From: Pseudoxanthomonas sp. SL93
GTDB taxonomy: Bacteria; Pseudomonadota; Gammaproteobacteria; Xanthomonadales; Xanthomonadaceae
Direction of reading: 5' to 3'
Assembly (NCBI RefSeq): GCF_026625825.1
Contig: NZ_CP113065.1
Span: 682,001-746,000 of the forward strand
Length of the DNA stretch: 64,000 bases
Numbering within the stretch: position 1 is the stretch's first letter; the number at the start of each line of letters is the position of its first letter. The position numbers and the translations under genes were made by a program. The notes under the pieces are model-generated. The model saw only the letters and a program-made list of their open reading frames with translations, was not told the origin of the DNA and did not search any database. Shown piece after piece: positions 59,344 to 64,000 of this stretch.

Positions 59344-61170
59344 ATGTCGATGACTCCCCGCATCCTGCTGGTAGCCGTTTTCCTGCTGCTGCCCAGCATC
59401 GCGACGGCTGCCCCTCCGCCGGCCGGCCGTGGCCTGAATGCGGTCATGGATGCCCAGTTCCATCGCGCCGTCGCCGCCGACCCGGAACTGGCCAGCCTGG
59501 TCGGGGCGGGCACCGACGACAGCAATGCCCGGCTCACAGACATCTCGCTGGCGCAGCGCGAGGTGCTGCGCGCGCAGATGCGTGGCTTCCTTGCGGAGAT
59601 CGAGGGCTTCGATCGCAGTGCACTGACCGGACAGGACCGCTGGAGCCACGATGCCGGCCGCTGGTTCTACCAGCGCCAGCTGGAACTGCTCTCGTTCGAC
59701 TGGGCACCGGCCTGGATGCAGCTGTCCGCCGGACCGTACGCGGTGGACCATCTGTTCGGCATGGCGACGATGCTCCCGCGCACGCTGGATGCCAACCATG
59801 CGGTCCGCAGCGAAGCGGACGCGCGCCGTTACGTGCAGCGCCTGCACGCGGCGCGGACCAAGCTGGACCAGCTGAAAGCCAATGTCGACATGCAGGCCGC
59901 CCACGGCGTGGTGCCGCCGCGGGTCGCGCTGGAAGGGGCGGCGGGGCAGATCCGCGAACTGATCGAGCCAGCACCCGCGCAGAGCGTCTTCGTGGTGTCG
60001 CTGGCGCGCAAGCTGGACAAGCTGGACGGCCTGGATGCACCCACGCGCGCGCGCCTGCTGTCCGAGGCGGCGGCCGCGGTGGAGGACGACGTGAATCCCG
60101 CCTATGCGCGGCTGCTGGCACGGCTGGAGCAGGCCATCGCCGCGCAGCCACACAGTCGTGGCCTGTGGGCGCTGCCGCAGGGCGATGCGTACTACGCTGC
60201 CGCCCTGCGCTGGTACACCAGCACCGACATGACGCCCGAAGAGGTGCACGCGGTGGGTCTGGCGGAAGTGGCACGCATCGAACAGGCAATGGACGCGCGC
60301 CTGCGCGAACTGGGCCTGGCCGACGGATCGCTGGTGGAACGCATTGAACGCCTGAACCGCGATCCGCGACGCCGCTACGAGGATTCCGACGCCGGCCGCG
60401 AGGCGTTGCTGGCGGACGTGCGCACGCGGCTCAAACTTGCCGAGCCGATGTTCCCCGCCTTGTTCAGCCGCCTGCCGACCCAGGCGCTGGACGTGCGCCA
60501 GGTGCCGGACTATGCGCGCGCCGGCGCACCGGGCGCTTACTACTCGCCGCCTGCACAGGATGGCTCGCGGCCGGGCATCTTCTTCGTCAACCTGGGCACG
60601 ATGGACCTCAACCGCTGGACCCTGCCGACCCTGGCCTACCACGAAGGCGCGCCCGGCCATCACTTCCAGGTTTCGCTGTCGCAAGGCCTCGAAGACCTTC
60701 CCATCCTGCGTCGCACGCTGAACCTCAGTGCCTTCTCCGAAGGCTGGGCGCTGTATGCCGAACAGCTGATGGCCGAGCAGGGCGTCTACGCCGATGATCC
60801 TGCCGGCGACCTCGGACGCCTGCAGGCGGAGATGTTCCGCGCCGTGCGCCTTGTGCTGGATACCGGCCTGCACCGCATGCGCTGGACACCGGAGCGTGCG
60901 ATCGCCTACCTGCGCGACAAGACCGGCAAGAGCGAATCCGAATCGCAGGCGGAGGTGTACCGGTACCTGGTGCAGCCCGGCCAGGCCAGCTCGTACAAAA
61001 TCGGCCAGCTGAGGCTGCTGGCGCTGAGGCAGCAGGCACGCGAGCGCCAGGGCGCGGGCTTCGACCTGCGCGCCTTCCACGACACGCTGCTGCTGAACGG
61101 TGCGCTGCCGTTGTCGGTGGTGGACGGCGTGGTGGAGGAATGGATGCAGGATGACGCAGCTAAGAAGTGA
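59344..61170 (+). CDS. DUF885 family exported peptidase-like protein
   Basis: 608 residues from ATG 59344 (AGGAGG upstream; ATG 59350 is also possible). Signal peptide MTPRILLVAVFLLLPSIATA. The C-terminal half holds the zinc-peptidase-like motif YHEGAPGHHFQ with downstream Glu in FSEGWALYAEQL, typical of the DUF885 family of putative metallopeptidases. Substrate unknown. Divergent from flhB; marks the right border of the flagellar region. Confidence 0.88.
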   Translation: MSMTPRILLVAVFLLLPSIATAAPPPAGRGLNAVMDAQFHRAVAADPELASLVGAGTDDSNARLTDISLAQREVLRAQMRGFLAEIEGFDRSALTGQDRWSHDAGRWFYQRQLELLSFDWAPAWMQLSAGPYAVDHLFGMATMLPRTLDANHAVRSEADARRYVQRLHAARTKLDQLKANVDMQAAHGVVPPRVALEGAAGQIRELIEPAPAQSVFVVSLARKLDKLDGLDAPTRARLLSEAAAAVEDDVNPAYARLLARLEQAIAAQPHSRGLWALPQGDAYYAAALRWYTSTDMTPEEVHAVGLAEVARIEQAMDARLRELGLADGSLVERIERLNRDPRRRYEDSDAGREALLADVRTRLKLAEPMFPALFSRLPTQALDVRQVPDYARAGAPGAYYSPPAQDGSRPGIFFVNLGTMDLNRWTLPTLAYHEGAPGHHFQVSLSQGLEDLPILRRTLNLSAFSEGWALYAEQLMAEQGVYADDPAGDLGRLQAEMFRAVRLVLDTGLHRMRWTPERAIAYLRDKTGKSESESQAEVYRYLVQPGQASSYKIGQLRLLALRQQARERQGAGFDLRAFHDTLLLNGALPLSVVDGVVEEWMQDDAAKK

Positions 61171-61236
61171 AGGGCGGGCTGCGGCTCGCCGGTTGTCATT
61201 GTCTAACGCCGTCGCTGGCGGCTAGGATGCGCAGCG

Positions 61237-61629
61237 ATGCTCCGCTTCCTCCGCCACCGTTGGGTCCGTCTGCTGCGCCTGCCCGCACTCGCGGTGCTGT
61301 TGCTGGCGGTGCTGGCCAACCCCGTGCTGGCGTCGCTGGGCGACCTGCACGAGCTGGGCAATGGCAGTGAACACCTGCATGCCGTCAGCGATCATGATGA
61401 TGGCCTCACGGACGACGACCATGGCCATGCCGATGGCGACATGGGCGAAGGCGACCTGCTGCATGCACTGATGCATGCCAGCCATTGCTGTGGTCACCTC
61501 ACCGCGGTCATGCCCGCCGCGATGCGGGTGCCAGCGATGATCCTGCCGGCCGCCGCCCCGGTCACCGACACGCTGCCGGTGCCCTTCGCACCGCCAGGCT
61601 CCCTGCTGCGTCCTCCGATCGCCGCCTGA
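61237..61629 (+). CDS. His/Asp-rich exported protein before czcC (CzcI-like)
   Basis: 130 residues. Signal-like N-terminus (RLPALAVLLLAVLANPVLAS), then a His/Asp cluster (HELGNGSEHLHAVSDHDDGL, DDDHGHADGDMGEGD) and HASHCCGH, suitable for divalent metal binding. Low-complexity Pro/Ala tail. Small proteins of this type precede czcCBA efflux operons. 61 bp before czcC. Confidence 0.7.
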   Translation: MLRFLRHRWVRLLRLPALAVLLLAVLANPVLASLGDLHELGNGSEHLHAVSDHDDGLTDDDHGHADGDMGEGDLLHALMHASHCCGHLTAVMPAAMRVPAMILPAAAPVTDTLPVPFAPPGSLLRPPIAA

Positions 61630-61690
61630 CGCCTTTACCGGGCTGACGTTCCGTCGCCCGCGTCCGTCACCGACTTTCCGGAGAGCTCCC

Positions 61691-62980
61691 ATGTGGTTGC
61701 GACTGGCGGCATTGGCCGCCTTCGCGATCGTGCCGTGTGTGCATGCACAGGTGCGATCGCCCGCTGTATCCCCCGAAACACTGACGCTGAATGACGCCAT
61801 CGCGCGCGTCGCCCGCCTCCATCCCGATCTGCGCCTGTTCGGTGCCCGCACCGAGGTGCTGCTTGCCGAGCGCGATGCCGCGATCCGTCGCCCGCTTTTG
61901 AGCGCCGGCGTCGAGGTGGAGAATGCGCTGGGTACAGGGGATGCCCGCGGCTTCTCCACGGCCGAACTCACGCTGACATTGGCCGGCGTGCTGGAGCGGG
62001 GTGGCAAGCTAAATGCCCGTCGCACACTGGCACAGGCACGTATCGATGCCCTGTCCGTGCAGCGCGAGGCACAGCGCCTCGACCTGCTGGCCGAAGTGGC
62101 GCGCCGCTATCTGGTCGTCACCTCCGCGCAAGCGCACCACGGGATCGCCGCGCAGGACATCGCGCAACGCCGCCGTACCGTCGCGGCCGCGCGGCAGCGT
62201 CTGCAGGCGGGTGCATCGCCGGAATCCGTGGTGCTCACCGCACAGGCGGCACTGGCACGCGCGGAAATGACGCTCGCGCGCGCCGCGCAGCAGCAGGATG
62301 CCGCGCGTCAGCATCTGGCGGCCCTGTGGGGCGAGCGCGAGCCGCGGTTCGCGGTGTCATCGGGCGATCCGTTGACGCTGCCCGCCATCGACGACATGCA
62401 GGCCCTGGCCGCCTTGCTGGAAGGCACGCCGGAACTTGCCCAGTTCGCCGATGAACATCGCCTGCGCGAAGCCCGCCTGCGCCTGGCGCGCAGCACCGCG
62501 ACCCCCGACCTCGACTGGCAGGTCGGCGTGCGCCGGCTGCAGGACAGCAGCGACATGGCCCTGACTGGCAGCTTGTCGCTTCCACTGGGAAGTGCGCGCC
62601 GTGCCGGCCCGGAGATCCGCGCCGCCGAGGCCGACCTGGCCGCGCTGGCGATCGAGCGTGAATCACGCGACATCGCCCTGTACGCCACGCTCGCCGACGC
62701 GCACGGTCGCTACCGCGTTTCGCAACTGGAAGTGCAGCGCGTGCGCGACGAAGTGCTACCGCGCCTGATGCGCGCCGAACAGGCGGCGGAGCGCGCGTAC
62801 CGCGCCGGCGCCATCGGTTACCTGGAATGGGCGCAGCTGCAATCCGAGACCACCTCCACACGACGCCAGCAACTCGAGTCGGCGCTTGAAGCACACCGCG
62901 CGCTGATCGAACTGCAGCGCCTGACCGGGCAGGCCCTCGTGGCCCAGCCCGCCATCCATGCACAAGGAAGCACGCCATGA
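61691..62980 (+). CDS. czcC: TolC-family outer membrane protein of CzcCBA efflux (CzcC)
   Basis: 429 residues with signal peptide (MWLRLAALAAFAIVPCVHAQ). Two repeats of the outer-membrane efflux protein fold: LTLNDAIARVARLHPDLRLF, long coiled helices, LEVQRVRDEVLPRLMRAEQA, RAYRAGAIGYLEWAQLQSET. Forms the outer-membrane channel of a heavy-metal RND pump. Overlaps the next gene by 4 bp. Confidence 0.88.
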   Translation: MWLRLAALAAFAIVPCVHAQVRSPAVSPETLTLNDAIARVARLHPDLRLFGARTEVLLAERDAAIRRPLLSAGVEVENALGTGDARGFSTAELTLTLAGVLERGGKLNARRTLAQARIDALSVQREAQRLDLLAEVARRYLVVTSAQAHHGIAAQDIAQRRRTVAAARQRLQAGASPESVVLTAQAALARAEMTLARAAQQQDAARQHLAALWGEREPRFAVSSGDPLTLPAIDDMQALAALLEGTPELAQFADEHRLREARLRLARSTATPDLDWQVGVRRLQDSSDMALTGSLSLPLGSARRAGPEIRAAEADLAALAIERESRDIALYATLADAHGRYRVSQLEVQRVRDEVLPRLMRAEQAAERAYRAGAIGYLEWAQLQSETTSTRRQQLESALEAHRALIELQRLTGQALVAQPAIHAQGSTP

Positions 62981-64000
62981 CCCTGCGAACACTCACTGGC
63001 GCGTTTGCGCTTTCCCTGATGCTGGCAGGTTGCGGCGGCGCCACGGACGGGCACGGCCACGAAGAAGAGGGTGCGCACGACCAGGCCGACGCGGCACGCG
63101 GCGAACACGGCGGCCGTCTGTTGAAGAAGGACGGCTTCACCATCGAATTGGCGATCGCGGAAACGGGCACGCCACCGAAGTACCAGGCCTGGCTGTACCG
63201 TGACGGCAAACCCCTGCCCGCGAACGCTGGCAGCATCGAAGTTCGCCTCGTTCGCCTGGGTGGCGTGCGCGAGACGCATGTGCTGGCACCGCAGCCGGAC
63301 GGCAGCCTGCTGGCGAAGACCGTCGTGGGCGAGCCGCATTCCTTCGATGTCGAGGTGGTGGCGCAGGTCGAAGGCAAGGCATTGCGCTGGGCCTACGACA
63401 GCTATGAAGGCCGCACCACCATCGCCGCGAAGATCGCCGGGGAATCCGGCATCCGTGTGGCGCCGGTGCAGGCCGGCACCATCGCCGACGAGCATGAAGT
63501 GCAAGGATTGCTGACGCCGGTGGAAGGTCGCGTCGCCAACATCGCTGCACGCTTCCCCGGCCCCATCCGCCGACTGGCCGCCAACGTGGGCGACCGCGTG
63601 CAGGCCGGCCAGACGATGGCCAGCGTGGAAAGCAATCTCAGCCTGACCACGTATGCCGTCACCTCGCCGATCACGGGCGTCGTGCTGGCGCGGCATGCGA
63701 CCGTAGGCAGCGTAGCGGGCGAGGGCGCCACGTTGTTCGAAGTGGCGGACCTGTCCACCTTGTGGGTAGACCTGCACATCTTCGGTGCCGATGCGCAGCA
63801 CATCGTGCCGGGCGTGCCGGTGACGGTGACGCGGTTGAGCGACGGGGCCACCCTGCAGACCACGCTGGAACGGGTGCTGCCGGGAACGGCGACGGCCAGC
63901 CAGAGCACCGTCGCCCGGGCAACGCTGGAAAACGCGGATGGCCTGTGGCGTCCGGGTTCCGCGGTCAAGGCGCGTATCACCGTGGAGCAGCAGCCGGCGG
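62977..64000 (+). CDS. czcB: CzcB-type periplasmic adaptor (HlyD family), 3' end cut by window
   Basis: At least 341 residues; the stop is beyond the window. Lipoprotein signal with lipobox LMLAGC (Cys19), a His/Glu-rich metal-binding stretch (GHGHEEEGAHDQADAARGEH), a CzcB-like N-terminal domain (~50-160), then barrel-sandwich and beta-barrel parts (GRVANIAARFPGPIRRLAAN, VGDRVQAGQTMASVESNLSL, DLSTLWVDLHIFGADAQHIV). Links the inner-membrane pump to CzcC. A czcA pump gene is expected next. Confidence 0.88.
   Translation, partial: MTLRTLTGAFALSLMLAGCGGATDGHGHEEEGAHDQADAARGEHGGRLLKKDGFTIELAIAETGTPPKYQAWLYRDGKPLPANAGSIEVRLVRLGGVRETHVLAPQPDGSLLAKTVVGEPHSFDVEVVAQVEGKALRWAYDSYEGRTTIAAKIAGESGIRVAPVQAGTIADEHEVQGLLTPVEGRVANIAARFPGPIRRLAANVGDRVQAGQTMASVESNLSLTTYAVTSPITGVVLARHATVGSVAGEGATLFEVADLSTLWVDLHIFGADAQHIVPGVPVTVTRLSDGATLQTTLERVLPGTATASQSTVARATLENADGLWRPGSAVKARITVEQQPA

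Overview
This 64 kb window is a high-GC gammaproteobacterial segment, most probably from the Xanthomonadaceae (Lysobacteraceae), perhaps a Pseudoxanthomonas-like genus. The evidence is the flagellar gene order, FliA promoters of the form TAAAG/TCAAG-N11-GCCGATA, paired REP units beginning GTAGGAGCGACGTGAGTCGC, and RavR/RavS-like signalling genes. The genus assignment is inference.

Layout. (1) 1-1054: the 3' end of dnaE2 and an AlkB-type oxygenase, then a REP pair. (2) 1258-12580: a leftward flagellar rod, hook, ring and junction operon, flgBCDEF-GHIJKL. A large foldback repeat separates flgF from flgG. (3) 12705-17283: cheV (leftward), a second copy of the foldback repeat, then rightward flgA, flgM, flgN and a PAS histidine kinase. 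(4) 17434-21882: a GIY-YIG protein, a GGDEF-EAL-REC regulator coupled to a degenerate kinase, and a phospholipase D/cardiolipin synthase-like lipoprotein. (5) 21983-45383: chemotaxis genes, all leftward. They comprise five chemoreceptors, cheB-cheD-cheR, cheW, a DosP-like PAS-GGDEF-EAL protein, the PilZ brake ycgR, a secreted OB-fold protein, a phosphate-type porin, and a second CheA with its own CheY and a STAS protein. (6) 45511-59201: the polar-flagellum core in the order seen in Pseudomonas: flhB-flhA-flhF-fleN-fliA-cheY-cheZ-(small membrane protein)-cheA-motC-motD-parC-parP. (7) 59344-64000: a DUF885 peptidase-like protein and the start of a czc-type metal efflux operon.

Regulation can be read directly in the DNA. 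Sigma-54 promoters (TGGCAC-N5-TTGCA) precede flgB and flgA, and slightly degenerate ones precede flhB and perhaps flgG. At least thirteen FliA (sigma-28) promoters, all with exactly 11 bp between the boxes, precede cheV, flgM (two in tandem), four or five receptor units, cheW, ycgR, the c-di-GMP gene, the STAS-cheY-cheA unit, motC and cheY. Together they describe a class II/III flagellar hierarchy: FliA is made, held by FlgM, and released when the hook is finished, and it then switches on receptors, stator and c-di-GMP brakes.

The fliE-R export and basal-body genes, fliC/fliD, fleQ and rpoN are not in this window, so the flagellar regulon is split over more than one locus. The features most worth a second look are two ~490-500 bp foldback repeats with conserved arms and a variable core, a 42-bp tandem repeat upstream of ycgR, an OB-fold protein made in the same FliA-controlled unit as a receptor, a GGDEF-EAL-REC protein whose EAL general base is replaced by His beside a degenerate kinase, and receptor genes with almost identical signalling modules. 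I see no tRNA, rRNA, CRISPR, insertion sequence or prophage.
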